Positions 28,198 through 37,851 are shown, counted from the stretch's first letter. The stretch: DNA of 64,000 nucleotides from Selenomonas sp. WCT3 (GCA_900100835.1 FNCM01000001.1:62001-126000); one strand, 5' to 3'. Translations and numbers: made by a program. Notes: generated by a model from the letters alone, not told the origin.

Positions 28198-29631
28198 TTA
28201 GAAGCTGAAAATAAGTCCCGACAGCAGCATGTTGTCATAGGTGCCATATTTCGTATTATACGTCTTCATACGATGCCAGTTGAGTTCCACATTTGCCTGC
28301 GGTGCCAGCATATAACTGAAGCCAATTCCATAACCACGGCAGCCGCCTGCGTCGCCGCCATAACCATTACCACCAGCAAAATCCATATGATGGCCCCATC
28401 CAGAGGAATCCACCGCATAGTTGCCCAATGCTGCATATTCCACATACGTATGCCACGTATTTTTCTTCATCCAGTCAAGATTGCCATAGACCACGCGCGT
28501 CCAGAAGCCATGCTTGTTCTGGTCTTTGCCCGTCATGGCCACATTGTTGACAATCCCCTCTGCGAGCCAGGTAACACGCGGGGAAAGTTTGGTGTTGAAG
28601 CCCACCGCAGTCTGGTTCAGTTTATAATCCACTGCTTTGCCATAGAAATTAATCCAGCCCCAGTCGTTGACAGAAGGATTCCAGAGCTGCGCATCCATTT
28701 TCGCGTTCAAGTGGGACACGGTAATGGTCGTAGCACTGCTCGACCGTACGGATACATTGGCAAAGAACCCTGGCATCCACTTATCTTTTCCCTGACCCCA
28801 GTTTTCTGCCGTGATATCGCCCCAGCCAAACATGGCATCCATTTTCGGGCCGAAGGTCTTATTTACCGCGAAACCATCGATACCATTTTCCCACCAGATA
28901 AGGCCCTGTCCAAGGTTTTTCTCCATGCGGCCAGCGTCAATCCGGAAACCATTTTTCGCGGACCAATTCACTTCGGCCCGATCCAGGGTAACATTACCAT
29001 GGTTATCACTGCCCAGTCCATGGTCTTTATCGGCATCACTGCGATTGGTCTCATGCTCGAGTTTCAAACGTGCATTGAACGACAGATTTGGAGCAGGCTC
29101 TCCCCACATCCCAAGGCGGAAACGAGTCGGCGCTACTTTTTCCTTCTTGTCCAAATGTTTTTTCATATCAGCATCCATGCCAGCCACATTCAATTTTTTA
29201 TAATAATTTCCCTTGATGTTCTGTGCATAACGGAAACGCACATCGCCAAACATCTTGATATTAGACTGCTTGCTCTTGATATTGTTGATTTCCTGTTCTA
29301 CATTGGACAGGCGTACATCCATATCTTTGAGCTCCGCGGAAAATTCTTTTTTAAGTTTGTTAATGGCTCCTTTATCCTTCGGCTGGACATTGTCGTATTT
29401 CTCCATAGCCTTGGCCACGATCTGCGCCATCTCATAGCGGTTCATGGTCTTGGTTCCCCTGAATGTGCCATCGCTATAGCCTTCCAGCACGCCATCCTCG
29501 GCAAGCATGGTGACTGCGTCATAAGCCCAATGTCCTTCTGGTAAATCCTTGAAGGGATTCTGTGCGGCAAAAGCCGTCGTGCTCATCGTCGTTGCTGCTA
29601 AGACTGCTGCCATAAGAGCTGCTTTTTTCAT
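28198..29631 (-). CDS. SLH-domain outer-membrane porin (OmpM type)
   Basis: A 477-residue envelope protein. A signal peptide (MKKAALMAAVLAATTM..AFAA) is followed by one SLH domain (about 26-75, NPFKDLPEGHWAYDAV), a short coiled coil (about 95-125), and a C-terminal beta-barrel of alternating polar/hydrophobic strands ending LLSGLIFSF with the terminal Phe typical of barrel insertion. In Negativicutes such proteins anchor the outer membrane to cadaverine-modified peptidoglycan and act as porins. Between the galactanase and the PTS genes it is likely the entry pore for galacto-oligosaccharides. GGAGG lies upstream of ATG 29631. Confidence 0.9.
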   Translation of the reverse strand: MKKAALMAAVLAATTMSTTAFAAQNPFKDLPEGHWAYDAVTMLAEDGVLEGYSDGTFRGTKTMNRYEMAQIVAKAMEKYDNVQPKDKGAINKLKKEFSAELKDMDVRLSNVEQEINNIKSKQSNIKMFGDVRFRYAQNIKGNYYKKLNVAGMDADMKKHLDKKEKVAPTRFRLGMWGEPAPNLSFNARLKLEHETNRSDADKDHGLGSDNHGNVTLDRAEVNWSAKNGFRIDAGRMEKNLGQGLIWWENGIDGFAVNKTFGPKMDAMFGWGDITAENWGQGKDKWMPGFFANVSVRSSSATTITVSHLNAKMDAQLWNPSVNDWGWINFYGKAVDYKLNQTAVGFNTKLSPRVTWLAEGIVNNVAMTGKDQNKHGFWTRVVYGNLDWMKKNTWHTYVEYAALGNYAVDSSGWGHHMDFAGGNGYGGDAGGCRGYGIGFSYMLAPQANVELNWHRMKTYNTKYGTYDNMLLSGLIFSF

Positions 29632-29681
29632 GTTTTTTCCTCCTAATTTCCCCAATATTCTGTAAAATTTCCCATAAAAAT

Positions 29682-29725
29682 ACTCCTGCTGCCACCGTTG
29701 CCATCCTACAACTGGCAGCAGGAGT
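29682..29725 (-). terminator. Terminator/attenuator between lacE and the porin gene
   Basis: ACTCCTGCTGCCA (29682-29694) and its complement (29713-29725), a 13-bp perfect stem followed on the minus strand by a T-rich run. It lies inside the lacE-porin-galactanase run, so it probably sets lower or differential expression of the distal genes, or the porin gene has its own promoter. Confidence 0.75.
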
Positions 29726-29744
29726 TATTTTTCCTACATAAAGT

Positions 29745-31421
29745 TTAGTGTGCCATCAAGGCCAGGGCAAAGTCCAAAGCTTTGTCCGGGTCACGCGTGA
29801 GCCCCACATATTCGCGGCCGCTGGTCGTAGCACTCTTGACGCCTTTGGCATCACAGTCAGACTTCAATTCATCGTACATCGAAGCCATCTGCGGAGCCAG
29901 GACAACGAGATCAAAATCCGTAATGATATCCTTGTGCTGTCCATATGCCATAGCAATGGATTCTACCGGTGCGTGGCGATGCTCAGCCCCTTTGGTAATC
30001 GCCTTAGCCAGCATAGAGCTGGTAGCACCAGAAGCACAGAGTACCAGGACTCGTTTTTCCTCACTAGGCAGTTCCTCGGAAGCGGATACCGGAGCCGGCT
30101 CAGGAACTGCAGCCTCATCCTCATCCGCCTTGGCCATTATGTCTTCCATGACTCCATCTCTTTCCCTTGCTACCAGCTGCGCATCGTAAACACGGAAGAA
30201 CGGATAGTACAGTGCCGCATCCATAACCAAAAGCAACGGAGCCAGTACAAAGGCCATCTGGGCAAAGCCCGTACCGATGATGAGACCGATAGGCGCCGGC
30301 GTAGTCCATGGCAGGATATACGTAAAGGCATTCATGCCCAGATTATCCACGAAGAATTTGAACACCCAGACATTGAGAATCGGGGTAAGGACAAATGGGA
30401 AGAACAATACCGGATTAAGCACAATCGGAGCACCGAAGATAATCGGTTCGTTGACGGCAAACGTAACCGGCACGATAGAAGCGCGTCCCACAGCACGAAG
30501 CTGTTTGGATTTTGCGATAAAGGCACACATAGCGCAGAACATCAGCGTTGCGCCCGTACCGCCCAGGGTAGCGACAAAGTAAGACGTCGGATGCGTGAGA
30601 ATGTTCGTGGCATGTCCCCCCGCATTGACAATCTGCAGGTTTGCCTCGATATTGGCAATGTAGATAGCCGTAACCGCTGGTTCAACAATCGACGGGCCAT
30701 GGATTCCCACGAACCAGAACATAGCCATGGCACCATAGATGATAGCCAGACCGATGTAGCCATCCGCTGCCACAAAGAGCGGCTTGAATACTTCCAGGAT
30801 CCAGGCACCGAACATCATGCCCGTAGCTTCCTTGAACACGATGCCAAAAACCCAGTAAATCATAACTGCTACCGACAACGGGATAAGATCCGCGAAAGTC
30901 TGCGCAATATAGTGCGGAACTTCATCCGGCAGCTTGATGGTAATGTTACGCTTTACAAAGAACTTGTAGATATTCGGAACGGTGAAGGCTACGACAAAAG
31001 CGGAAAGCAGACCTTTCGTCCCCATGAACTCTGTGGAAATTCCCCCTTCCACGGGAGCAACTGCCAAGAGCAGCAAGCAGATAATCGAAACAATCATGAC
31101 CGATACGTCATTGATCTGACGCAGTTTCGGCATTTTGGTGTTAATGCTGTCCGTCAGGCTTTTCGCAATCGTAGCCACCATGAGGATGCCCAGCATGCCC
31201 ATACTGTAGTTATAAGCCTGCCATAAGACCGTACTGATGGCTTTCGGCCATTTGTAGTCGAAAATCTCTGGTACGCATGCCACCAAAATAAATAGCGATG
31301 AAAATAGGATAACCGGTATGCAGCTGACAAATCCATCCCGGATTGCCCGCAAATAGATGTTGTTAGAAACCTTTTCGAAAAGAGGCTTCATTTTCTCTAC
31401 CATCTGAATGAGTTTTTCCAT
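29745..31421 (-). CDS. lacE: Lactose-specific PTS EIICB
   Basis: A 558-residue inner-membrane permease. The EIIC domain (about 1-430) has many hydrophobic segments and the family motifs GIHGPSIVEP and NEPIIFGAPIVLNP; it is joined by an acidic Pro/Ala linker to an EIIB domain (about 455-558) whose phosphorylated cysteine is C462 in LVLCASGATSS. Imports and phosphorylates lactose-like beta-galactosides (here probably galactobiose too) with LacF and HPr. The 25-nt box and a -10 lie upstream. Confidence 0.93.
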   Translation of the reverse strand: MEKLIQMVEKMKPLFEKVSNNIYLRAIRDGFVSCIPVILFSSLFILVACVPEIFDYKWPKAISTVLWQAYNYSMGMLGILMVATIAKSLTDSINTKMPKLRQINDVSVMIVSIICLLLLAVAPVEGGISTEFMGTKGLLSAFVVAFTVPNIYKFFVKRNITIKLPDEVPHYIAQTFADLIPLSVAVMIYWVFGIVFKEATGMMFGAWILEVFKPLFVAADGYIGLAIIYGAMAMFWFVGIHGPSIVEPAVTAIYIANIEANLQIVNAGGHATNILTHPTSYFVATLGGTGATLMFCAMCAFIAKSKQLRAVGRASIVPVTFAVNEPIIFGAPIVLNPVLFFPFVLTPILNVWVFKFFVDNLGMNAFTYILPWTTPAPIGLIIGTGFAQMAFVLAPLLLVMDAALYYPFFRVYDAQLVARERDGVMEDIMAKADEDEAAVPEPAPVSASEELPSEEKRVLVLCASGATSSMLAKAITKGAEHRHAPVESIAMAYGQHKDIITDFDLVVLAPQMASMYDELKSDCDAKGVKSATTSGREYVGLTRDPDKALDFALALMAH

Positions 31422-31486
31422 GACACTTTCCCTTTCTTTTTCTTCCAGTAAAGACCCCTAATTGTTTTTCCCCTTGTTATGATTAT

Positions 31487-31492
31487 AGTATA
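31487..31492 (-). promoter_or_regulatory. -10 of lacE promoter
   Basis: TATACT on the minus strand, exactly 20 nt downstream of box 3. An alternative TATAAT at 31482-31487 is 25 nt from the box. Confidence 0.5.
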
Positions 31493-31512
31493 ATAAAAAC
31501 GTGTTTATTCGT

Positions 31513-31537
31513 GTTTTCACGTTTTGAAAATGTTTTC
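31513..31537. promoter_or_regulatory. 25-nt lac regulon box 3 (lacE)
   Basis: GTTTTC-ACG-TTTTGAAA-ATG-TTTTC on the plus strand, about 90 nt upstream of lacE. Confidence 0.7.
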
Positions 31538-31558
31538 AATCCTATTTGCACGCAAAAA

Positions 31559-31594
31559 GAACTACCCTCTTATTGTTACCCAAGAGGGCAGTTC
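31559..31594 (-). terminator. Terminator of the P-loop kinase gene
   Basis: GAACTACCCTCTT (31559-31571) pairs with 31582-31594 with one mismatch; on the minus strand it is followed by TTTTT. Confidence 0.75.
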
Positions 31595-31600
31595 CACCTT

Positions 31601-32626
31601 TTATTTCAAGATATCCGCCAATTCTTCCGGTGTCAGTTCAAACGTCTCCATAATAGCCTTACTGCTCATTGTCCCATCCAAGTACAATTTCCGCAGGATT
31701 GTACGGCGGGCTGCGGATAAGCCTTCCGCATAACCATTTTTGAATAAAGCACCATTATTTCCCTGCTCTACCCCCATACGGCGATTGATTCCGCCCAGCA
31801 AACTGCTTTCGATTGAGACATTTGGCTTTTTCCACAAAGCATTCCGATCCACCATATTGGTCGGCATAATTTTTCCCTTCAGCTGGTAATCCCCATCGCC
31901 AAGCATCTGCCAAGTTTCATCTGCCGGCCAGGACTTTTTGAGCACCCGTTCCACATTGATACGGTCACTTTCCCGGTAAAACCGCTCTGCATCCTCCCGC
32001 GATTTACCGCCGGCCATTTTCCGGGCAATAAGCCGCTCTTTCAAATCACGCGGCTCTGCACTGATAAACAGCGAATAATCCGCATAACTGCGGATTTTCT
32101 GCCACGGGTCTTCGCCTAACAACAGCCAATTTCCTTCCAATAGAATTATCTTGCGGCGAATCTTTACGACTTCCTCCACGACATCGTGAATCGAACGGTC
32201 GTAAATCGGCCAACGAATATCTGCCATGCGGACCGTTTCGAGCTTTTCCACAAGGTGTTCCACGTCAAAAGTCTCTGGACATCCCTTTACCGCCGCCATG
32301 GGAATCTTTTCGCCATTGCGCTCCACATGATGATTGCGGATGTAATCGCTATGATAATGGAACCCATCGAGGCCAATGGATTGCACGGGCTCAAGAGATG
32401 AATCCGTCAAGGACAGCTGCTCTAACAGCAGTGCCAACGTGGATTTGCCAGTTCCCGGAGGCGCTACCAAAAAAATCACCAAACGTTTTCCTACCCCTTG
32501 TTGCATTTTGGTCATTCGACGCAGGAATGGAACAAACAGATTATCAATTGTCGCCTGATTGTATTGTACCTTATGCCCCAGGCCATTTATTGTAAGGCGG
32601 CAGGTTCGCCACACTTTCCCCCCCAT
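31601..32626 (-). CDS. P-loop nucleoside/sugar kinase family protein (YggC/FrcK-like)
   Basis: About 341 residues. Walker A APPGTGKST is near residue 57, followed by GLDGFHYHSDYI and a KGCPETFD segment typical of the uridine-kinase/pantothenate-kinase-like superfamily. The C-terminal 80 residues end in a small helical part (SKAIMETFELTPEELADILK). YggC- and FrcK-type relatives are thought to phosphorylate sugars or nucleosides; the substrate here is unknown. AGGAGGAG is 5 nt before ATG 32626. It is a single gene. Confidence 0.72.
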   Translation of the reverse strand: MGGKVWRTCRLTINGLGHKVQYNQATIDNLFVPFLRRMTKMQQGVGKRLVIFLVAPPGTGKSTLALLLEQLSLTDSSLEPVQSIGLDGFHYHSDYIRNHHVERNGEKIPMAAVKGCPETFDVEHLVEKLETVRMADIRWPIYDRSIHDVVEEVVKIRRKIILLEGNWLLLGEDPWQKIRSYADYSLFISAEPRDLKERLIARKMAGGKSREDAERFYRESDRINVERVLKKSWPADETWQMLGDGDYQLKGKIMPTNMVDRNALWKKPNVSIESSLLGGINRRMGVEQGNNGALFKNGYAEGLSAARRTILRKLYLDGTMSSKAIMETFELTPEELADILK

Positions 32627-32815
32627 ATTTTCTCCTCCTATCATTCCTTTGGTAAAAGCAAACTCTTCTTGCATTATACCGCCAATGTTCTAGTTTTGCC
32701 ATAGGCAAAACTTCCCTTAGTTTTAAGAAGTTCATTAGAATTTTCATACTTTTTTCTAACCTATTTTTGTTATAATTGAAGATAGCAATTGATATATATA
32801 ACGGAGGTTGATAGT

Positions 32816-33892
32816 ATGATTACCCGGTTCCAATCCCGTAAAAAAATAACCAGCCTGCTAGCTGCCGGCATTATTGCCTCAACGACTGCTGCGGGAGTCT
32901 TTATGCCGACTCCGGCCGAAGCCAGTACCGCCAGCATTTTAGGTGCGGCAATTGGCGGAATACAAGCTCGCAGCGAACTCAATAAAACCCTGCACAAATA
33001 CAACGATACCGAAGAAGGCCGTCAGGAATATTTCCAAGCCATGAAAAAACAGTACGGCGTCAACAATGATTGGGCTCTTAACCAGCAGCTTGACCGCATC
33101 ATGACCAATCTCACGGCAGCCATCGGTGCGGTCGATCCATCCATTTATCAAAAGCCCTATAATTATTTCATCAACAACGAAACCAGCTTCAATGCCTTTT
33201 GCACCTTAGGACACAACCTTAGCGTCAATACGGGGCTCTATAATGTACTTACCAACGAAGATGAAATTGCTGTCGTATTAGGGCACGAACTCGGCCACGG
33301 TCAAAAAGACCATCCGGCAAAGGGTGCCCGCCGGTCACTCAACATGGCGATTCTGGGCTCAGCAACGGGAACCACTGCCGGTGCAATCATGGCAACCGTC
33401 GTAAATAATCGTAACATTACGAAACCAATGGAACGCGAGGCTGATGCACTGGCTTTTGACTACATCATCCACACGAATTACAACCCCGGTGCCACAGCCG
33501 CCGTATGGCAGCGCGTAATGGACCTTTCGAAGAGCAATCCTTCTGGCATCCAGGCCTTTATATCCGACCATCCTTCCAACGATAACCGCCGCGATGCCTA
33601 TTCCAAAAAACTTACCACCTACAGCGGTGGACATGTTACCAACAAAGACGGCGTCATAAAGGTCAACACCAAAGTATTCACGACACCGGCAGCCGCTGGC
33701 GGCATGAGTGCCCGTGAACGTGCTTACTTCGTCATGGGCAACCTCTGTGCCGCCTATCATAATGGCCATAACCGCAGTGCTGCTTATGCCAACGGCAATA
33801 CCGTCATGCTTGGCGCCCACCCCATCATGACCTGCGTCGAAGGCGACGAACCCGCATCGACGCTTGCTGCCCGCCTCAACCAAATCAAATAA
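32816..33892 (+). CDS. Exported M48-family metalloprotease
   Basis: A 358-residue protein with a signal peptide (ITSLLAAGIIASTTAAGV, cleavage near PAEA-S). The zinc site HELGH is near residue 160, with the third ligand, a glutamate, in MEREADALAFD about 60 residues later. M48 periplasmic proteases (BepA/YfgC, LoiP-like) handle misfolded envelope proteins. GGAGG precedes ATG 32816; the nine extra upstream codons are unsupported. It is a lone gene with TATAAT at 32771-32776 and its own terminator. Confidence 0.88.
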   Translation: MITRFQSRKKITSLLAAGIIASTTAAGVFMPTPAEASTASILGAAIGGIQARSELNKTLHKYNDTEEGRQEYFQAMKKQYGVNNDWALNQQLDRIMTNLTAAIGAVDPSIYQKPYNYFINNETSFNAFCTLGHNLSVNTGLYNVLTNEDEIAVVLGHELGHGQKDHPAKGARRSLNMAILGSATGTTAGAIMATVVNNRNITKPMEREADALAFDYIIHTNYNPGATAAVWQRVMDLSKSNPSGIQAFISDHPSNDNRRDAYSKKLTTYSGGHVTNKDGVIKVNTKVFTTPAAAGGMSARERAYFVMGNLCAAYHNGHNRSAAYANGNTVMLGAHPIMTCVEGDEPASTLAARLNQIK

Positions 33893-33924
33893 ATGACCAG
33901 TGGCGATAGGCAATGAAGTCTCTC

Positions 33925-33960
33925 AAGGAAAGCGTTCAAAATGAACCGCTTTCCTTTTTT
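33925..33960 (+). terminator. Terminator of the M48 gene
   Basis: AAGGAAAGCG (33925-33934) pairs with CGCTTTCCTT (33947-33956), extended by an inner TTCA/TGAA, and is followed by a T run. Confidence 0.8.
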
Positions 33961-34020
33961 TGTACGACTGATATATAATGGTAACAAATACGTAATGCAG
34001 TCATGCGAAAGGACATCATC

Positions 34021-35073
34021 ATGCAAATACGCGATTATCGCACTTCCATCCTGTTAGGTATTACCTTTACCATTTTGTTATCCACCTTCTGGTATATGCC
34101 GCAACTGGCCTTTATCATCTTCATCTCCCTGCTGTTGCAACTTCTCTTGTTGCCACCAGTAAACTGCCTGAATAAAAAAATGCCCCGCGCCTTAGCCGCC
34201 GGAATTGTACTCATTGCTTTTGTCAGCTTTACGTTTCTATTGCTGGCATTAGTCTCCAGCAGCTTTGTCCCGACCTTCTCTCACTTCATTACCGATTTCC
34301 CACAACTGACGGAAAAAATTCAGAACGTTCCACTATTGCAGGAATCCGAATTTCTTAATACCGAACTGGATAATGTCTGGGCGGAGCTGAAATCCACCAG
34401 TGTCGATGCCCTAAAATCCTCTCTAACCGTTCTTTTGTCCCTATTCAACAAAATCATCGACATGGTCATCATCCTCTTTGTGACCTTTTATCTCCTCAAA
34501 GACGGCGAAGAAATCAAACAGTACCTTGCTACCCGTTTCCCACAAAAGGATACCGGACGCGTCTTGAAACTTTTTAACCGCATTTTAAATGCTCTGCGTA
34601 CCTACATTTTCAGTCAGCTCGTCATCTGTTGCATTACTGCTGTGATTGTCTTCCTATATTTTACTCTGCGGAATCTCCCCTATGCTTCAGTCTTTGCCAT
34701 GGTTTCCGGCATCTGCGAGTTCATCCCTGTATTGGGTCCCACGGTCGCTTCTGCCTTTGGAATCCTACTGACGGCCACCGTTGATCCATTCATCGCCCTA
34801 CAGACTGCTGGCTTTTACCTGCTGCTCACACAAATCAATCACAACTTCATCTATCCCACAATGATTGGTAAATCCCTAAACCTCCATCCCATTGCCATTA
34901 TTCTTGGCATTATTCTCGGAGGAGAACTACTTGGTGCCCCCGGCATGTTCCTGGCTGTCCCCTTCATCGTCATCTGCAAATTGGTCATTGAAGACATCTA
35001 CGAACATCGCCTGCGCCAATTGGAAAACAAAAAAAATTCGCGCTGGCTTGCACAAAAAAATCCCAAAATATAA
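34021..35073 (+). CDS. AI-2E family transporter (PerM-like permease)
   Basis: A 350-residue membrane protein of the AI-2E/UPF0118 family. Hydrophobic segments occur near 10-30 and 35-45, then a long amphipathic stretch, and a C-terminal helix cluster with ICEFIPVLGPTVAS and the conserved LGGELLGAPGMFLAVP near 295-315. Substrates vary (Na+/H+ antiport in some members, small-molecule export in others), so none is assigned. AAAGGAC is just upstream of ATG 34021. It is a lone gene. Confidence 0.82.
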   Translation: MQIRDYRTSILLGITFTILLSTFWYMPQLAFIIFISLLLQLLLLPPVNCLNKKMPRALAAGIVLIAFVSFTFLLLALVSSSFVPTFSHFITDFPQLTEKIQNVPLLQESEFLNTELDNVWAELKSTSVDALKSSLTVLLSLFNKIIDMVIILFVTFYLLKDGEEIKQYLATRFPQKDTGRVLKLFNRILNALRTYIFSQLVICCITAVIVFLYFTLRNLPYASVFAMVSGICEFIPVLGPTVASAFGILLTATVDPFIALQTAGFYLLLTQINHNFIYPTMIGKSLNLHPIAIILGIILGGELLGAPGMFLAVPFIVICKLVIEDIYEHRLRQLENKKNSRWLAQKNPKI

Positions 35074-35116
35074 CAAATGGCTGTACCATTTTTCGGTACA
35101 GCCATTTGTTATATTT
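35066..35116. terminator. Bidirectional terminator, 22-bp perfect stem
   Basis: Bases 35066-35087 are perfectly complementary to 35095-35116, with a 7-nt loop (ATTTTTC). The stem contains the stop codon of the permease gene and reaches the last base of the convergent CBS gene, so no spare sequence separates the two. Confidence 0.85.
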
Positions 35117-35561
35117 ACAAAAACATCTTCACAATATCTGCTCGACTGACAATGCCGACCAAATGGCCGATATCATCCACTACCGGAAGCCGTTTGATAT
35201 GTTTGTTCAACATGATTTTGGCCACCTTGCCAACCTCATCTTCCCCTTTGACGGTCATAACCTTTTCTGTCATAATCTGCTCAGCAGTAAGTGCGGCAAA
35301 CTTCCGGAAAGCATCCCGATATTCCGTCAGGCCATTATAGTAGATTACTGCACCAAGGATACATAGTTCATCAGGGGCCTCTGGCGCAGCCTCTTTGCGG
35401 AGCAAATCCCCTTCGCTGACAATACCGCGAAGTTCTCCTGCCGCATCCACCACCGGTACTCCCGATATCCGATTGGAAATCAAAAGCTCCGCCAATTCCC
35501 GGATTGTTGCCTCCGGATGAACGGTAATCACCTCTTTGGTCATGATTTCTTTTACCAGCAT
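35115..35561 (-). CDS. CBS-domain-pair protein
   Basis: A 148-residue protein consisting only of a CBS tandem (KEIMTKEVITVHPEATI, about 3-60; AEQIMTEKVMTVKGEDEV, about 90-148). Such proteins bind adenine nucleotides and regulate partners or act as sensors. GAGGTG precedes ATG 35561. It lies downstream of a Usp gene on the same strand, with a terminator between. Confidence 0.85.
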   Translation of the reverse strand: MLVKEIMTKEVITVHPEATIRELAELLISNRISGVPVVDAAGELRGIVSEGDLLRKEAAPEAPDELCILGAVIYYNGLTEYRDAFRKFAALTAEQIMTEKVMTVKGEDEVGKVAKIMLNKHIKRLPVVDDIGHLVGIVSRADIVKMFL

Positions 35562-35592
35562 GATACGCACCTCGCTTCGTCCCTAGCAAAAA

Positions 35593-35616
35593 CTGCCAGC
35601 GGAAAACCACTGGCAG
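35593..35616 (-). terminator. Terminator after the Usp gene
   Basis: CTGCCAG (35593-35599) pairs with CTGGCAG (35610-35616) around a short GG/CC extension and an AAAA loop; it is followed on the minus strand by TTTTT. Confidence 0.7.
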
Positions 35617-35628
35617 CTGCCAACATTC

Positions 35629-36009
35629 TTATTTAATGACCATAACGGGAATCGGCGACTCCTCAATAACCTTCTGACTGACACTGCCAATCAAGGCCCC
35701 TTTGAAAAGTCCGAGACCGCGGCTGCCCATGATAATCATGTCGCTGTGTTCCTGTCCGGCCACGCGAATGATGGCCTTGGGAATATTGCCCGTTTCTACA
35801 TGTTTCGCAGCGCGGAGATCATCCGGAATCTTCTCCCAAATGCGGTCAAATACGATATGGCTGGGAATGTCCTTATTGATATTGCTGGCTACATAGACAA
35901 AGTCCAGATCCGCCTGGCACTTTTCCGCAAAGAAAATTGCCTCGTCTACCGCCTTGCAACCGTTGACCGAACCATCAACCGGAACCAGGATTTTTTTGAT
36001 TTTCCCCAT
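35629..36009 (-). CDS. Universal stress protein (UspA family)
   Basis: A 126-residue single Usp domain. The N-terminal KKILVPVDGS and the ATP-binding GSRGLG-x9-GS motif (residues about 95-112) show the nucleotide-binding subgroup. It acts in the cytosol, role unknown. It is the partner in position of the CBS protein gene, another adenylate-sensing type. Confidence 0.9.
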   Translation of the reverse strand: MGKIKKILVPVDGSVNGCKAVDEAIFFAEKCQADLDFVYVASNINKDIPSHIVFDRIWEKIPDDLRAAKHVETGNIPKAIIRVAGQEHSDMIIMGSRGLGLFKGALIGSVSQKVIEESPIPVMVIK

Positions 36010-36129
36010 AATAAAACCTCCCTGCGAGTCTGTTTTATTGTTTATACCTTAGTATTCGGTATTTTTCCTGATGATTCCTGCTTTTAGACAGAATTTTTTC
36101 AATTGTTTTCTCTGAACATTCCCCTTGGA

Positions 36130-37437
36130 TTAATCGCTACAGGGACACTGCGGTTTATCAAAATACTTGCTGATAATCTTAACCGCACAATAGTCGCCAC
36201 ACATGGAGCAAGCTTCTTCACCAGTCTTATTTCGTTCCCCGCGTTTTTTCCGTGCTAAATCTGGATCGATAGCCAGTTCCAGTTGTGCATCCCAGTCGAG
36301 AATCTTACGCGCTTCGGCCATTTTGCGGTCCCATTCTACAGCTCCCGGAACTCCGCGCACCATATCCGCTGCATGGGCCGCAATCCGCGAAGTGATCACA
36401 CCGGTGTGGACGTCTTCAATCGTCGGCAGAGCCAAATGTTCAGCCGGCGTCACATAGCAAAGAAAATCCGCACCGCTTACCGCAGCCAGCGTGCCGCCGA
36501 TTGCCGCGGTAATATGATCATACCCCGGCGCCACATCCGTCACCAGCGGGCCTAACACATAGAAGGGAGCATTGCGGCACAGTCGTTTTTCCAATTTCAT
36601 ATTGGCGGCAATCTGATCATAAGGGACATGCCCCGGCCCCTCCACCATGACCTGCACACCGCGGCGCCAAGCCCGATCGACGAGCTCGCCCAGCGTAATG
36701 AGCTCCGTCAGCTGGCCGCGATCGGTAGCATCTGCCGTACACCCTGGCCGCATGCCATCGCCCAAACTGAGCGTCACATCATATTTTTCACAGATATCAA
36801 GAATCTTATCGAAATGCTCATAAAGAGGATTTTCCCGCTCATTGTGAAGCATCCAGCCAGCGATAAAAGACCCGCCCCGGCTGACGATATCCATGATGCG
36901 CCCCTGTTTGCACATGCGCTCTACTGCGGCCAGCGTTACACCACAGTGCAAGGTCATAAAATCGGCGCCATCCTTGGCTTGTTTTTCAATCGTCTCCAGA
37001 ATATCTTCTTCGGTCATTTCTACTACTGCTCCATGCTCTTTGATGGCCCGAACCGTAGCTTGATAAAGAGGAACAGTTCCCACCATGACCGGAGAATGTT
37101 CGATGATTTCTTTTCTTGACAGGTCAATATTATTGCCCGTGGAAAGGTCCATGACAGCATCCGCACCGCATTTGACCGCTTCCGCCAGCTTATCCAGTTC
37201 GGGGGCCACATCAGGATAGGAACTGGACGTACCAATATTGGCATTTACTTTTACCCGCAGGCCTTCCCCTACCCCACGGGGTTTCAGCCCCTTGTGATTG
37301 ATGTTGCAAGGAATTGCAATAACCCCTTTTGCTACCCCGGCGCGTATCACCTCTGGGGATAGGTGTTCATCCAAAGCCACCTGTTTCATTGCATCAGTAA
37401 TCTTGCCCTCACGTGCCAGCTGCATCTGTGTTGCCAT
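36130..37437 (-). CDS. thiC: Phosphomethylpyrimidine synthase
   Basis: A 435-residue radical-SAM enzyme converting AIR to the thiamine pyrimidine HMP-P. The C-terminal [11 protein letters not shown] carries the CxxCxxxxC motif for the 4Fe-4S cluster. This is the short bacterial form lacking the N-terminal extension of the E. coli enzyme. AGGAGG precedes the ATG. It has its own TPP riboswitch and no other thi gene adjoins. Its substrate AIR is also the product of PurM encoded in this window. Confidence 0.97.
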   Translation of the reverse strand: MATQMQLAREGKITDAMKQVALDEHLSPEVIRAGVAKGVIAIPCNINHKGLKPRGVGEGLRVKVNANIGTSSSYPDVAPELDKLAEAVKCGADAVMDLSTGNNIDLSRKEIIEHSPVMVGTVPLYQATVRAIKEHGAVVEMTEEDILETIEKQAKDGADFMTLHCGVTLAAVERMCKQGRIMDIVSRGGSFIAGWMLHNERENPLYEHFDKILDICEKYDVTLSLGDGMRPGCTADATDRGQLTELITLGELVDRAWRRGVQVMVEGPGHVPYDQIAANMKLEKRLCRNAPFYVLGPLVTDVAPGYDHITAAIGGTLAAVSGADFLCYVTPAEHLALPTIEDVHTGVITSRIAAHAADMVRGVPGAVEWDRKMAEARKILDWDAQLELAIDPDLARKKRGERNKTGEEACSMCGDYCAVKIISKYFDKPQCPCSD

Positions 37438-37450
37438 ATTGTTACCTCCT

Positions 37451-37485
37451 AAAAATATAAAAGCCGCCCAGCATAGCTAAGCGGC
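37451..37485 (-). terminator. Expression-platform terminator of the TPP riboswitch
   Basis: GCCGC (37481-37485 on the minus strand) pairs with GCGGC (37463-37467) in an extended hairpin, followed on the minus strand by TTTTATATTTTT. It lies between the aptamer and the thiC ribosome-binding site, so control is by transcription termination. Confidence 0.7.
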
Positions 37486-37498
37486 ATTTTTTGCATCT

Positions 37499-37580
37499 CA
37501 CTTCCCTACGCAGGTCTTAACCCAACAGGTTCCAAGGGTCGACGTAACGTCTCTCAGCAGGACAAGCCTGCGCCCCTAGT
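37499..37580 (-). ncRNA. TPP riboswitch (THI element)
   Basis: The conserved blocks occur in order on the minus strand: ACTAGGGG, CTGAGA, ACCCTTGGAACCTG, and GCGTAGGGAAGT. Together with the downstream terminator it represses thiC when thiamine pyrophosphate is high. Confidence 0.95.
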
Positions 37581-37587
37581 GAATCTT

Positions 37588-37617
37588 CTTATACAATTAA
37601 CGATAATAGTGTAACAA
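37588..37617 (-). promoter_or_regulatory. Promoter of the riboswitch-thiC transcript
   Basis: Minus-strand TTGTTA (37612-37617), 18-nt spacer, TATAAG (37588-37593), just upstream of the aptamer. Confidence 0.5.
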
Positions 37618-37670
37618 ATACCCACAATTTATGCAACTATAAACTTTCTTGAAAAATTTTAAAATAAGTG

Positions 37671-37699
37671 TTGACAAGCACTAGGTTTCTGCGTATAAT
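37671..37699 (+). promoter_or_regulatory. tRNA-Pro promoter
   Basis: Consensus TTGACA (37671-37676), 17-nt spacer and TATAAT (37694-37699), 14 nt upstream of the tRNA. Confidence 0.9.
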
Positions 37700-37713
37700 A
37701 TTTCATGTACTCA

Positions 37714-37790
<77 letters not shown>

Positions 37791-37800
37791 TTGAAAAGTT

Positions 37801-37830
37801 AAGCCAGCAACTTCGGTTGCTGGCTTTTTT
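37801..37830 (+). terminator. tRNA-Pro terminator
   Basis: AAGCCAGCAAC, loop TTCG, GTTGCTGGCTT, then TTTT. A perfect 11-bp stem with a stable tetraloop. It lies 26 nt from the convergent NifK-like gene end and may also help stop that transcript. Confidence 0.92.
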
Positions 37831-37851
37831 GTATTTAATTTCATGCCCTGC

